From: Hyphomicrobiales bacterium
GTDB taxonomy: Bacteria; Pseudomonadota; Alphaproteobacteria; Rhizobiales; RI-29
Length of the DNA: 64,000 bases
Direction of reading: 5' to 3'
NCBI GenBank assembly: GCA_016125495.1
Contig: WGLQ01000005.1
Location: 36,524 to 100,523 of the forward strand
Made by a program: the position numbers and the translations under genes. The notes below the pieces were generated by a model. The model saw only the letters and a program-made list of their open reading frames with translations. It searched no databases and had not been told where the DNA came from. This document shows positions 8,744 through 17,151 of the stretch, in pieces; the stretch's first letter is position 1; every line of letters starts with the position of its first letter.

Positions 8744-8778
8744 TCCGGCGCTCCGAGCCATCCGCTCGGTGCGCCGGA
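8744..8778 (+). terminator. Stem-loop after the binding-protein gene (attenuator or mRNA stabiliser)
   Basis: TCCGGCGC (8744-8751) pairs with GCGCCGGA (8771-8778). Inside, after a T-T mismatch, CCGAG pairs with CTCGG around a seven-base loop. No U-run follows, so it may cause partial termination or protect the dctP message 3' end rather than terminate fully. Confidence 0.5.
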
Positions 8779-8900
8779 AAGACACTCTGATCGGCGTACC
8801 GCGGCGCCCGATCGCCCGGGTTTCAAGACCGGTCGTCCGCAGATCTGTCGGCGCGAGACAACGACCCGCGCCCGAGCCCCGCAGCAAGGTATGCTCCACC

Positions 8901-10187
8901 ATGGAAATCGTTTTCCTCCTGGTCGTCCTTCTGGTCCTGATCCTTGCGGGGGCACCGATAGGTTTCACGCTCATTCTCATTCCCGTCGTCTACATCCTGT
9001 TCACGGGCGCGGCGCCGCTCATCCTCATTCCAAGCCAGATGTTCAGCGCGATCGATTCGGTCCCCCTGACGGCAATCCCGTTCTTCATGCTGACGGGCGA
9101 ACTGATGACCAGCGCGACCATAACCGACCGGCTGGTCGAACTCAGCAAGCGCATCATCGGGCGGATGCGCGGCAGCATGGCGCAGGTCAACGTTCTGGTC
9201 AGCATGTTCTTTGCCGGCATGAACGGCTCGGTCGTGGCGGACACGGCAACCGTCGGCTCCCTGCTCGTGCCGGCGATGAACCGCTCGGGCTATCCTCCCG
9301 CCTTCACAGCCGCGATCACGGCCGTCAGTTCGACAATCGGCGGCATCATTCCTCCCAGCATCATGATGATCGTGCTGGCCAATGCCGGTGGCATATCCGT
9401 GGGGGCGCTCTTTGCCGCCGGAATTGTGCCGGGCATCCTGATCGGGATGATGTTGATGGTGATCAATCACGTGATCGCCGTACGCAACAATTTCGAGCGG
9501 AGCGAAACGCCATTCAGCCTCTCGGAGGTTGCCTCTTACGGCCGCAAGTCGTCCTTTGCGCTCCTCATTCCAATCGTTCTGGTCGGTTCGGTCGTGGGGG
9601 GAATCGCGAGCGTCGTCGAGGCGGGAGCGCTCACCGCGACGATCGCATTGCTCGTCGGCCTCTTCGTCTATCGCACCATCACATGGTCGAATTGCAAGGG
9701 GGCCTTCGTTCGCGCCTTCCGCAACTCGGCGATGGTCTTCATCATCATCGCTGCTTCTGGACCATTCGGTTGGCTCCTCACGTCTCTGGGTGCCAATACA
9801 CAACTCGAACAATGGCTGCTCGGATATGCCGATGATCCGCTGCTGTTCGCGCTGGTTCTGGTGCTCTTCATCTGCTTGCTCGGCATGGTGATGGACTCGG
9901 CCGCGAACATCATCGTCGTCGGACCGGTGCTGGTCGACGTCATGGTGAAGGCCGGATACCCGGACGTACAGGCCGCACTCGTCGTCGTCGTCGGCTTCCT
10001 GATCGGCTCGGTCACGCCGCCCGTCGGTGTCGCCTATTTCACGGCCAGTGCCCTCGCCAAGGCGCGGCTGGAGAGCGTGGCCGTGGCCATGATTCCGTAT
10101 CTCGTGGCCCTGTTCGCACTCCTTTTCATACTGGTGGTCGTTCCGGATATAACGATGTTCCTGCCACGCCTCATGGGCTTTTCCTGA
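8901..10187 (+). CDS. TRAP transporter large permease, DctM family
   Basis: A 428-residue inner-membrane protein with about 12 hydrophobic segments, the ion-coupled translocation subunit of the TRAP importer. It shows the DctM signatures GAPIGFTL near the N-terminus, the FAGMNGSVVADTATVGSLLVPAM segment (residues about 97-119), GGIIPPSIMMIV, and GSVTPPVGVAYF near the C-terminus. The ATG at 8901 begins the first hydrophobic helix. In-frame sequence upstream to 8694 has no signal or domain character. The gene precedes the small-subunit gene, the reverse of the commonest dctPQM order. It should pair with DctP at 7593 and DctQ at 10235. Confidence 0.94.
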   Translation: MEIVFLLVVLLVLILAGAPIGFTLILIPVVYILFTGAAPLILIPSQMFSAIDSVPLTAIPFFMLTGELMTSATITDRLVELSKRIIGRMRGSMAQVNVLVSMFFAGMNGSVVADTATVGSLLVPAMNRSGYPPAFTAAITAVSSTIGGIIPPSIMMIVLANAGGISVGALFAAGIVPGILIGMMLMVINHVIAVRNNFERSETPFSLSEVASYGRKSSFALLIPIVLVGSVVGGIASVVEAGALTATIALLVGLFVYRTITWSNCKGAFVRAFRNSAMVFIIIAASGPFGWLLTSLGANTQLEQWLLGYADDPLLFALVLVLFICLLGMVMDSAANIIVVGPVLVDVMVKAGYPDVQAALVVVVGFLIGSVTPPVGVAYFTASALAKARLESVAVAMIPYLVALFALLFILVVVPDITMFLPRLMGFS

Positions 10188-10234
10188 TTGCGATCCGGTG
10201 GCGGACCGGCGGCCTTCGGCTGGGAGGACAATCG

Positions 10235-10804
10235 ATGCCACGTTTTCTGCAGATCATTGACCGGCTGGTGCACAACGTGTTGACGACGCTGTGCAGCATC
10301 CTGCTGCTCCTCATGGTCGCATTCACCGTCTATTCCGTGGTCATGCGGTATTATTTCGAGAGTCCACCCGTCTGGGGCGATCTGCTTACCGTACTCAGCA
10401 ACATCTGGCTGGTTTTCATTGCCCTCGCGTTGACGGTTCGCGATCGCGACCACATTGCACTTGATCTCGTTTATACCCGATTGCCGCTTCGCGTGGCTTT
10501 TTTCGTGCAGCAATTCTGGTCGCTGGTTATTTTTCTCCTGGGTCTGGTCATCCTGTACTATGGGCTGCAGGTCGTTTCGACGATGGGTGGCAGGTATTGG
10601 GAAATGTGGTATTTCGCTTGGGAAGACGGCGGCTTGGTCTACAAGCCCAATTACATGCCGAAGAAATATGCGCAGACGATTCTTCCGATTTCCGGTGTGC
10701 TGATCAGTATGGCTGCACTCATGGCCATACTCGAGGATTGCGTCCGTTACTCGAAGGGGCGTTTCCGGCTTGCGGGCGAGGAAGCACGCGAAACCCACCA
10801 ATGA
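10235..10804 (+). CDS. TRAP transporter small permease, DctQ family
   Basis: A 189-residue membrane protein with four predicted helices, the small subunit that supports DctM. The first helix (LLLLMVAFTVYSVVMRY) is followed by the family motif in VWGDLLTVLSNIWLVFIALAL and by RDRDHIALDL. A GGGAGGACAATCG ribosome site precedes the ATG at 10235. It lies 47 bases after the dctM stop, so translation is probably coupled within one transcript. It ends the first TRAP cluster. A 25-residue polar insertion between helices 3 and 4 (WEDGGLVYKPNYMPKKYA) is typical of DctQ proteins paired with larger ligands. Confidence 0.92.
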   Translation: MPRFLQIIDRLVHNVLTTLCSILLLLMVAFTVYSVVMRYYFESPPVWGDLLTVLSNIWLVFIALALTVRDRDHIALDLVYTRLPLRVAFFVQQFWSLVIFLLGLVILYYGLQVVSTMGGRYWEMWYFAWEDGGLVYKPNYMPKKYAQTILPISGVLISMAALMAILEDCVRYSKGRFRLAGEEARETHQ

Positions 10805-11334
10805 CGACGCTGTCGCTCCATCTCAAGGATAACTCGCGCCCTCGAGGACGGGAAGATCACCTGCGGAACTGTTCACGCAGGTGACGGCCGGCGTCCTCGG
10901 TGCCGATCCCGAAGAATTTCGGCGGAGGCATGCGGTGGTGAACCGAATGCCCGTGCGGCCGACAGCCTCGGCACGGGACATTTCGGGTGCCGGTTGATGC
11001 CGCGGGCGAGAAGCCGACTGGCCGCCTTTTCGGGTCTCCGGGGGCGTCATTGGATGATGCAGACCGGGCTCGGCGCACCGGATCGCCACGCGAGGTTACG
11101 AGGTTGCGGGCGCCGGGCGGACAGCGCTGTGCGCGACGGACCCGTGATGGCCGCCATGTGCAGAGCGATGGGGCCCATGCGCCAAGTCCGTGGGCCGGGT
11201 TGGCGAGGCGCTACGGCGCCCGGTCTAGCCAAATGCCTCGGGCGCGCAAATTGCCTTGTCAGCGCAACTCGACCGGCGGATACTCGAAGCTTCTAACGGC
11301 ACCCCGAAGGGTCGATTTTTGGGAGGAAGTCGCA
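10805..11334. other. Long intergenic region before the second TRAP cluster
   Basis: About 530 bases without a convincing gene. Open frames here lack recognisable domains, signal peptides and ribosome sites. The long frame that enters from 10987 is only an upstream extension of the binding-protein frame. The promoter of the second TRAP operon should lie here, most likely in its last 150 bases, but no clear -35/-10 pair was identified. Confidence 0.5.
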
Positions 11335-12471
11335 ATGAGCAGTACAAAGGACTCAACGGTTTCACGGCGCTCGTTCCTCAGGAAGGGCGCGCTCGCAGGC
11401 GGGGCCATCGCGGGCAGTGTGGTCGCGGCACCGGCCGTCCTGGCGCAAGCCCCGATCGTCGTGAAAATGCAGACTTCGTGGCCGGCATCCGACATCTGGA
11501 TGGATTTCGCGCGCCAGTACGTCGAGCGTGTCGAGCAAATGTCCGGTAATCGCCTCAAGATCGACCTGCTGCCTGCCGGCGCGGTCGTCGGCGCGTTCCA
11601 AGTGATGGACGGTGTAAACGATGGCGTTCTCGACGCGGCACACACGGTGCCCGTCTACTGGTACGGCAAGAACAAGGCTGCCTCGTTCTTCGGCACCGGG
11701 CCGGTCTGGGGCGGGTCGGCCACGACGATGCTGTCCTGGTTCTACCAGGGGGGTGGCGCGGAGCTTTATCGAGAGCTCACCCAGGACATCATGGGCCTCA
11801 ACGTTTACGGCTTCATGGGCTTCCCGATGTTCGCGCAGCCCTTCGGTTGGTTCAAGAACGAGGTGAGCAAGGCGAGCGAACTCCAGGGCTTCAAGTACCG
11901 CACGGTGGGGCTTGCCGCCGATCTCATGCAGGCGATGGGCATGTCGGTGGCGCAACTCCCCGGGGGTGAGATCGTGCCGGCGATGGAGCGCGGTGTCATC
12001 GACGCCTTCGAGTTCAACAATCCCTCCTCCGACAGTCGTTTCGGGGCTCAGGACGTCGCCAAGAACTACTACCTGTCCTCTTACCACCAGGCCTCGGAGA
12101 GCTTCGAGTTCCTGTTCAACAAGGACTTCTTCGACGATCTGGCGCCAGACCTGCAGGCGATTCTCAAATTTGCCGTCGAAGCCGCTTCGACGGCAAACAC
12201 CGCTTCGGCGATGGACAATTATTCAGCCGACCTCCTCAAGCTGCAAAAGGAATCCGGCGTCAAGGTGCACCGCACCTCCAAGGATATCCTCGATGCCCAG
12301 CTCAAGGCCTGGGATGGCCTGATCGCCGAGCTGGAAAAGGATGCGTTCATGAAGAAGATCATGGACAGCCAGCGCGCCTGGATCGAGCGGGTCACCTACT
12401 ACGAACTGATGAACGCGCCCGACTACGCTCTGGCCTACCAACACTACTTCCCGGGCAAGCTGGCTCTCTGA
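11335..12471 (+). CDS. TRAP transporter solute-binding protein, TakP-like, Tat-exported
   Basis: A 378-residue periplasmic binding protein. The N-terminus carries a twin-arginine signal (SRRSFLRKGALAGG) followed by a hydrophobic stretch and a cleavage site near AVLAQA, so it is probably exported folded. The mature protein resembles the TakP/mannonate-type branch: MQTSWPASDIWMDFA, then GNRLKIDLLPAGAVVGAFQ, and the conserved GVIDAFEFNNPSSDSRFG region that contacts carboxylate ligand and cation. GGGAGGAAGTCGCA precedes the ATG at 11335. An 82-base spacer with a hairpin separates it from dctQ. Oxo- or hydroxy-carboxylate transport is the family norm. The downstream amidase suggests an amide-bearing substrate. 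Confidence 0.93.
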   Translation: MSSTKDSTVSRRSFLRKGALAGGAIAGSVVAAPAVLAQAPIVVKMQTSWPASDIWMDFARQYVERVEQMSGNRLKIDLLPAGAVVGAFQVMDGVNDGVLDAAHTVPVYWYGKNKAASFFGTGPVWGGSATTMLSWFYQGGGAELYRELTQDIMGLNVYGFMGFPMFAQPFGWFKNEVSKASELQGFKYRTVGLAADLMQAMGMSVAQLPGGEIVPAMERGVIDAFEFNNPSSDSRFGAQDVAKNYYLSSYHQASESFEFLFNKDFFDDLAPDLQAILKFAVEAASTANTASAMDNYSADLLKLQKESGVKVHRTSKDILDAQLKAWDGLIAELEKDAFMKKIMDSQRAWIERVTYYELMNAPDYALAYQHYFPGKLAL

Positions 12472-12493
12472 GCTTCGAACGACCGCGTCCGGT

Positions 12494-12524
12494 CCCCGGT
12501 GCCCGACCACTGTCGGCGCCGGGG
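12494..12524 (+). terminator. Stem-loop between binding-protein and permease genes
   Basis: CCCCGGTGCCCGAC (12494-12507) pairs with GTCGGCGCCGGGG (12512-12524), with one wobble and one bulged C, around the loop CACT. No U-run follows. It probably protects the dctP message or reduces readthrough into the membrane genes. Confidence 0.45.
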
Positions 12525-12553
12525 ATCGAAATCCCGTCCAGTTCGAGTGCAGC

Positions 12554-13138
12554 ATGCGTTCATTCATCAGATTCGCTGATGCCCTGTCGGCCGGGTTCGG
12601 CAAGGCTTTTGCTTGGCTGATCATCCTCATGACGTTCGGCACGGGCTACGAGGTCTTCGTGCGCTATGTGCTCGGCAGTCCGACGCCGTGGGCGCTCGAT
12701 GTGTCGTTCATCATGTACGGTACACTGTTCATGATGGGTGGAGCCTATACGCTGTCGCGCGGCGGCCATGTCCGGGGCGACTTCCTCTATCGCTTGTGGC
12801 AGCCCAGGACGCAGGCCAGGGTCGATCTCGTCCTCTATCTCCTGTTTTTCTTTCCTGGCGTCATGGCGCTGATCCTTTCCGGCTGGAAATATGCGGCCCG
12901 CTCGTGGCGCTTCGCGGAGGTCAGCATCAACAGTCCCGCAGGTGTCCCGATCTTCCAGTTCAAGACGGTGATCGTCGCGGCCGGCATCCTGCTTTTCATT
13001 CAGGGCATCGCGCAGGTCATGCGCTGCATCATCTGCATCCGCGAAAACCGCTGGCCGGTGATCGAGGACGACGTGCGCGAGACCGAGGAGCAACTCGTGC
13101 GTGAGGCCGCGCGAGGCAACAGCACAGGGCACAAATGA
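12554..13138 (+). CDS. TRAP transporter small permease, DctQ family
   Basis: A 194-residue membrane protein with four hydrophobic segments. It shows the DctQ hallmarks FVRYVLGSPTPWALDVSFIMYG in helix 2 and GGAYTLSRGGHVRGDFLY after it, the RxGHVRxD loop seen in subunits paired with TakP-type binding proteins. Its TGA overlaps the ATG of the large-subunit gene by four bases, so the two are translationally coupled. The C-terminal tail is charged (ENRWPVIEDDVRETEEQ) and cytoplasmic. Works with DctP at 11335 and DctM at 13135. Confidence 0.93.
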   Translation: MRSFIRFADALSAGFGKAFAWLIILMTFGTGYEVFVRYVLGSPTPWALDVSFIMYGTLFMMGGAYTLSRGGHVRGDFLYRLWQPRTQARVDLVLYLLFFFPGVMALILSGWKYAARSWRFAEVSINSPAGVPIFQFKTVIVAAGILLFIQGIAQVMRCIICIRENRWPVIEDDVRETEEQLVREAARGNSTGHK

Positions 13139-14553
13139 GCGAACCCCAGGTAGCCCTGTTCATGCTGGGGCTTTTCATCTTCGTCGTCTTTCTGGGATTT
13201 CCCATCGCGTTCACCTTGATGGCGATGGGGATCGGCTTCGGCTACTATGCCTATTACGATCCGACGCGCATGTGGCGAGCCTACAACCGGCTCGATGAGA
13301 ACGCGAGCTGGTGGGACAGCACCTCGCTCTGGATCGAAGGGTTCTTCAACAACCGCATCTTCGACCTGTTCATCAATCAGACCTATACGGTCATGTCGAA
13401 CGAGGTGCTGACAGCGGTGCCGCTGTTCCTGTTCATGGGATACCTCGTCGAGCGGGCAAACATCGTCGACAGGCTGTTCAATTCGCTCAACATCGCGTCG
13501 AAGAACGTCCCCGGTTCGATGGGGGTCGCCGCGCTCATCACCTGCGCGCTGTTCGCGACCGCGACGGGCATCGTCGGCGCTGTCGTCACACTGATGGGCC
13601 TCCTCGCCCTGCCGGCCATGCTGCGGGCCCGCTACGATACCTCCTTCGCCTCCGGGATCATTTGCGCGGGCGGCACGCTGGGGATTCTGATCCCACCATC
13701 GATCATGCTGATCGTCTATGCGGCAGCCTCGGGTGTCTCGATCGTTCGACTCTATGCGGGGGCATTGTTGCCGGGCTTCCTGCTGGTCGGGCTCTATCTA
13801 CTCTATGTCATCGGGCGCTCGATCCTGCAGCCGAGTGTCGCGCCCCGGCCCACCGACGAGGAAGTGCCGGACGTGCCGATCGGCAAGCTCGTCCTCATGC
13901 TGCTGACCTCGTTTTTTCCGCTGGCCTTCCTCATTCTCGCGGTGCTCGGCTCGATCCTGTTCGGTCTGGCGACGCCGACCGAAGCCGCTTCGATCGGAGC
14001 GCTGGGGGGAATTTTGCTCGCCATCGCCTATCGGGCCATGACCTTCCAGCGCCTGCGCGAGTCCGTCTATCTGACCGTGCGCACGACGGCCATGGTGTGC
14101 TGGCTGTTCGTCGGGTCGTACACGTTCTCGTCCGTCTTTTCCTATCTCGGGGGCGAGCAGCTGATCTCGGAATTCGTGCGCGGCCTCGATCTCACACCGC
14201 TGCAGTTCCTGCTGCTGGCGCAACTGATCATCTTCCTGCTCGGTTGGCCGCTCGAATGGTCGGAGATCATCATCATCTTCGTTCCGATATTCCTGCCGCT
14301 GCTGGCGCTTTTCAACATCGACCCGCTGTTCTTCGGCGTGCTTGTGGCGCTCAACCTGCAGACCTCCTTCCTCACTCCGCCCATGGCCATGTCGGCCTAC
14401 TACCTCAAGGGGATCGCGCCACCGCAGGTGCAGCTGATGCAGATTTTCTCCGGCGTCATGCCCTTCCTGCTGCTGGTCTTCGTCGCCATGGCGATCATTT
14501 ACATCTATCCGCAGACGGTCTTCTACCTGCCCGAGACGTTCTATGGCCGCTGA
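13135..14553 (+). CDS. TRAP transporter large permease, DctM family
   Basis: A 472-residue multi-helix membrane protein. GFPIAFTLMAMGIGFGYYAYY opens the fold. ATATGIVGAVVTLMGLLALP and GTLGILIPPSIMLIVYA are the first DctM repeat motifs, and TSFLTPPMAMSAYYLKGIAP the second. It is some 45 residues longer than the DctM at 8901 because of a polar insertion at about residues 45-80 (RMWRAYNRLDENASWWD), as in large subunits partnered with TakP-like proteins. The start overlaps the dctQ stop (ATGA) and its own stop overlaps the amidase start by 11 bases, giving a tight transport-plus-enzyme operon. Confidence 0.95.
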   Translation: MSEPQVALFMLGLFIFVVFLGFPIAFTLMAMGIGFGYYAYYDPTRMWRAYNRLDENASWWDSTSLWIEGFFNNRIFDLFINQTYTVMSNEVLTAVPLFLFMGYLVERANIVDRLFNSLNIASKNVPGSMGVAALITCALFATATGIVGAVVTLMGLLALPAMLRARYDTSFASGIICAGGTLGILIPPSIMLIVYAAASGVSIVRLYAGALLPGFLLVGLYLLYVIGRSILQPSVAPRPTDEEVPDVPIGKLVLMLLTSFFPLAFLILAVLGSILFGLATPTEAASIGALGGILLAIAYRAMTFQRLRESVYLTVRTTAMVCWLFVGSYTFSSVFSYLGGEQLISEFVRGLDLTPLQFLLLAQLIIFLLGWPLEWSEIIIIFVPIFLPLLALFNIDPLFFGVLVALNLQTSFLTPPMAMSAYYLKGIAPPQVQLMQIFSGVMPFLLLVFVAMAIIYIYPQTVFYLPETFYGR

Positions 14554-15883
14554 TCGCACGATGGTAGGCGCGGTGGGACTGCGTGACCGGCTCGCCAGTG
14601 GAGCGCTTCGGGCAGTCGAGCTGGCCGAGGATTGCCTGGCGCGTGTCGGCGCCGTGGACGAAAAGGTGCGGGCCTGGGCGTGGCTCGATCGAGACCATGT
14701 CCTGCAACAGGCCCGCGCGCTCGATGTCTACAGGGCGAGCGGGCGTCCACTCGGGCCGCTGCACGGGTTGCCCGTCGCGATCAAGGACATCATCGATACT
14801 GCTGGTGTCGCGACGGAGAACGGCTCGCGCATCGACAGCGGCAGGGTGCCCGCCAACGACGCGGCGGTCGTCGAACGCCTCAAGGCGGCCGGTGCGATCA
14901 TCATGGGCAAGGCGGCGACCACCGAACTCGCCTTCTTGCACCCTGCAAAGACAACCAACCCCGCGAACACCGGGCACACACCGGGCGGCTCATCGGCCGG
15001 CTCGGCCGCGGCGGTCGCCGCGGGCATGGTACCGCTGGCCATCGGCACCCAGACCGCGGGCTCGGTGATCCGGCCGGCGGCCTTCTGCGGCATCACCGGC
15101 TTCAAGCCGACATTCGGTGCGATTTCACGTCGGGGCATACTCGCCCAATCTCCGAGCCTCGATACCGTCGGTGTGATGGGCCGGGACCCCGAGGATGTGG
15201 CGCTTCTGGCCGAGGCGCTCTTCGGACACGATCCGCTCGACAGGTCGACGGCGCCGGCCCCGCATCCACGACTGCTCGAGTGCGTCCGGGCGGGCGCGCC
15301 GCTCGCCCCGACCTTCGCCTTCGTGCGCACGCCGTACTGGGAGCGTGCCGATCCGCAGATGCGTGAGGCGCTCGAGGAACTCGTCGACCTGCTCGGAGAG
15401 AATTGCGCCGAGGTCGAACTGCCGGCGGCCTTCGCCGAGTCGGATGAAATCCGCAAGCGGATACAATTCGCCGAACTCGCCAAGTGCTATCACCGCTACT
15501 TGACAAAGGGGGAGGGGCTCATATCGGACGAACTGCGCGAGGCCGCAGAACGGGGCGCGCGGTTGCCGGCCCGCGATTATATCTCCGCCCTCGACTGGTC
15601 CGACGTTTACGTGGCGGCGCTCGAGCAGGTGTTCTCGCGCTGGGATTTCATTCTGACGCCCGCGGCAAAGGGGCCGGCTCCCGAAGGGCTCGCGAGCACC
15701 GGCGATCCGGTCTTCAATGGGCTCTGGACGCTCTGCCGGATGCCGGCGGTCACGATACCGCTGTTCGAGGCGGAGAACGGGCTGCCGATGGGCGTGCAAC
15801 TGGTTGGGCGTCGCGGTGACGACGGCCGGCTGCTGCGCGCGGCGCGCTGGCTGGCGGACTTCGTCACGTCGGCCCGGGATTGA
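14543..15883 (+). CDS. Amidase (amidase signature family)
   Basis: A 446-residue hydrolase of the amidase-signature family, which cleaves amide bonds by a Ser-cisSer-Lys triad. The Lys lies in PVAIKDIID near residue 78, the cis-Ser in GGSSAGSAAAV near 153, and the nucleophile Ser in TQTAGSVIRPAAF near 177. No signal peptide is visible, so it acts in the cytoplasm. The start at 14543 overlaps the dctM stop, and the alternative ATG at 14561 would shorten it by six residues. Co-transcription with a TRAP importer suggests that the imported compound, or its product, is the amide. AtzF/GatA-like relatives show the same motifs, but there are no GatB or GatC genes here. Confidence 0.93.
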   Translation: MAADRTMVGAVGLRDRLASGALRAVELAEDCLARVGAVDEKVRAWAWLDRDHVLQQARALDVYRASGRPLGPLHGLPVAIKDIIDTAGVATENGSRIDSGRVPANDAAVVERLKAAGAIIMGKAATTELAFLHPAKTTNPANTGHTPGGSSAGSAAAVAAGMVPLAIGTQTAGSVIRPAAFCGITGFKPTFGAISRRGILAQSPSLDTVGVMGRDPEDVALLAEALFGHDPLDRSTAPAPHPRLLECVRAGAPLAPTFAFVRTPYWERADPQMREALEELVDLLGENCAEVELPAAFAESDEIRKRIQFAELAKCYHRYLTKGEGLISDELREAAERGARLPARDYISALDWSDVYVAALEQVFSRWDFILTPAAKGPAPEGLASTGDPVFNGLWTLCRMPAVTIPLFEAENGLPMGVQLVGRRGDDGRLLRAARWLADFVTSARD

Positions 15884-15893
15884 GGATCGAAAA

Positions 15894-16046
15894 ATGCTCG
15901 AAAGGTCGCTTGCCGCCGTCGCATTCCTGGTCCTGGCCGCGTTCATCGGTGTGCTGCTTTGGAAGCTGCCGCGCCCGGACCTCGGTGCGGTGGCCCTGCT
16001 CACGCTCGCTCTGGCCGCCTACGATTTCTTCCGCCGTGATTCATAG
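15894..16046 (+). CDS. Small membrane protein, 50 residues, unknown function
   Basis: A short open frame with a good ribosome site (TTGAGG, eight bases before the ATG) ten bases after the amidase stop, so it is probably the last gene of that operon. The product has two hydrophobic segments (RSLAAVAFLVLAAFIGVLLW and LGAVALLTLALAAYDFF) separated by a short KLPRPD turn and ends FFRRDS: a helical hairpin with both ends probably cytoplasmic. No family recognised. Confidence 0.6.
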   Translation: MLERSLAAVAFLVLAAFIGVLLWKLPRPDLGAVALLTLALAAYDFFRRDS

Positions 16047-16149
16047 GTCGGCGACCGGGCGGAAATTTACGGCTTCACTTGCGGGTCGGGGGATGATGGG
16101 CCGGGCCGATCGGGGTGCCGAGCGGGCTAATCTGCGTGCCGGCGTGCCC

Positions 16150-17004
16150 TCAGAAGGGTGACAGCCGGCGCAGGGTGCGGCCCGCGCGATTGACGCCCCG
16201 GCGTACCGCGCGCGTACCCTGACGGGTCGCTCGGGTCGCCGCGCGTGTCGCGCGTCCAGCCGTGCCGTTCAGGATCGCCGCGTGCCGCAGCCGCCGGATC
16301 GGGTCGATCCGCAGGCTCCGACCGACGAACGGAAAGGCGGTTGCCACCGCCACGCCGGGCAGCAGCCCCTTGGTCCAGCGGATCGGTTCCGTGACGATGC
16401 CGTCGAGGCGAGAGTGTACGAGCTGGCCGACGAGGTTGTGGCGCCGGCAATTGCGGGCGCGCGAGCAGACCTCCACCTCGCCTTCGTGCAGCAGCACGAC
16501 GGTCTCGCCATTTTCGTCCACGAAGAGGTCGAATACCGTGCCGAGCACGCCGATCGTCGCCGATGGCGTTTCGATGCGATAGGCGTTCTTGTCGTTCTCT
16601 CCGGTGATGAAGCGAAAAGCGCCCTTCAGCACACGCAGCGTGACGCTCGCGATGCCTTGCGAACGTTGCACGACATAGTCGTCGAGGCTGAGCCGTCCAT
16701 TCGGGCCCAATGCCAGTTTGGTGTCATCGTCGAGTTGCAGTTCGGCCCGACCATTGGCCGCCGTCTCGAGAACCTCGGCCAAGTGGACGCGCACCCCTTC
16801 GCGCAACCGACGGCGGTTCTCGCCGAGCGTTCCCGTCACTTGCCGCACCGCAACGACCGTGGTGCCGATCTCGGCCCCGTCGGCAGCCCTTGCGACCGGG
16901 GCATGGAACGGTACCGCAAGCAGCACGCCAGCCAGTGCCCCTGCCGCCAGGGAGCGGAAAAGACCACGGGGGTGGCCGGGGGCATTCGAGGCAAGCTCGC
17001 TCAT
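16150..17004 (-). CDS. FecR-domain periplasmic protein
   Basis: A 284-residue secreted protein. The signal peptide has a hydrophobic core at LAAGALAGVLLAVPFH and a cleavage site near ARAADG. A FecR domain follows (GENRRRLREGVRVHL, ETAANGRAELQLDDDTKLALG, YRIETPSATIGVLGTVFDLF, LLHEGEVEVC). The C-terminal 60 residues are Arg-rich and probably disordered (TAGRATRAATRATRQGTRAV). The ATG at 17004 is chosen; a GTG two codons upstream at 17010 is possible. It is divergent from a CHASE2-adenylate cyclase gene 147 bases away. FecR and CHASE2-cyclase genes are often neighbours, suggesting one envelope-sensing unit. There are no FecI sigma or TonB receptor genes here, so classic iron signalling is unlikely. 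Confidence 0.88.
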   Translation of the reverse strand: MSELASNAPGHPRGLFRSLAAGALAGVLLAVPFHAPVARAADGAEIGTTVVAVRQVTGTLGENRRRLREGVRVHLAEVLETAANGRAELQLDDDTKLALGPNGRLSLDDYVVQRSQGIASVTLRVLKGAFRFITGENDKNAYRIETPSATIGVLGTVFDLFVDENGETVVLLHEGEVEVCSRARNCRRHNLVGQLVHSRLDGIVTEPIRWTKGLLPGVAVATAFPFVGRSLRIDPIRRLRHAAILNGTAGRATRAATRATRQGTRAVRRGVNRAGRTLRRLSPF

Positions 17005-17151
17005 GAACACTTATCCCAATCGATAGATCAGTTATTATATCAGAGCAGGGAATGTGAAGGTAGCATGGATTGCCGCTCGCACGGCTCGATCGTCCCAGAA
17101 CGGTCACCGTGACGCGGCCGGCGCGTGCGGCCGCAACAGCGGGGGTGACCG

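Noticed and set aside
8823..10241. Minus-strand frame of 472 residues opposite the first dctM
   Set aside because: Composition is His/Asp/Arg-rich, typical of the complement of a membrane-protein gene.
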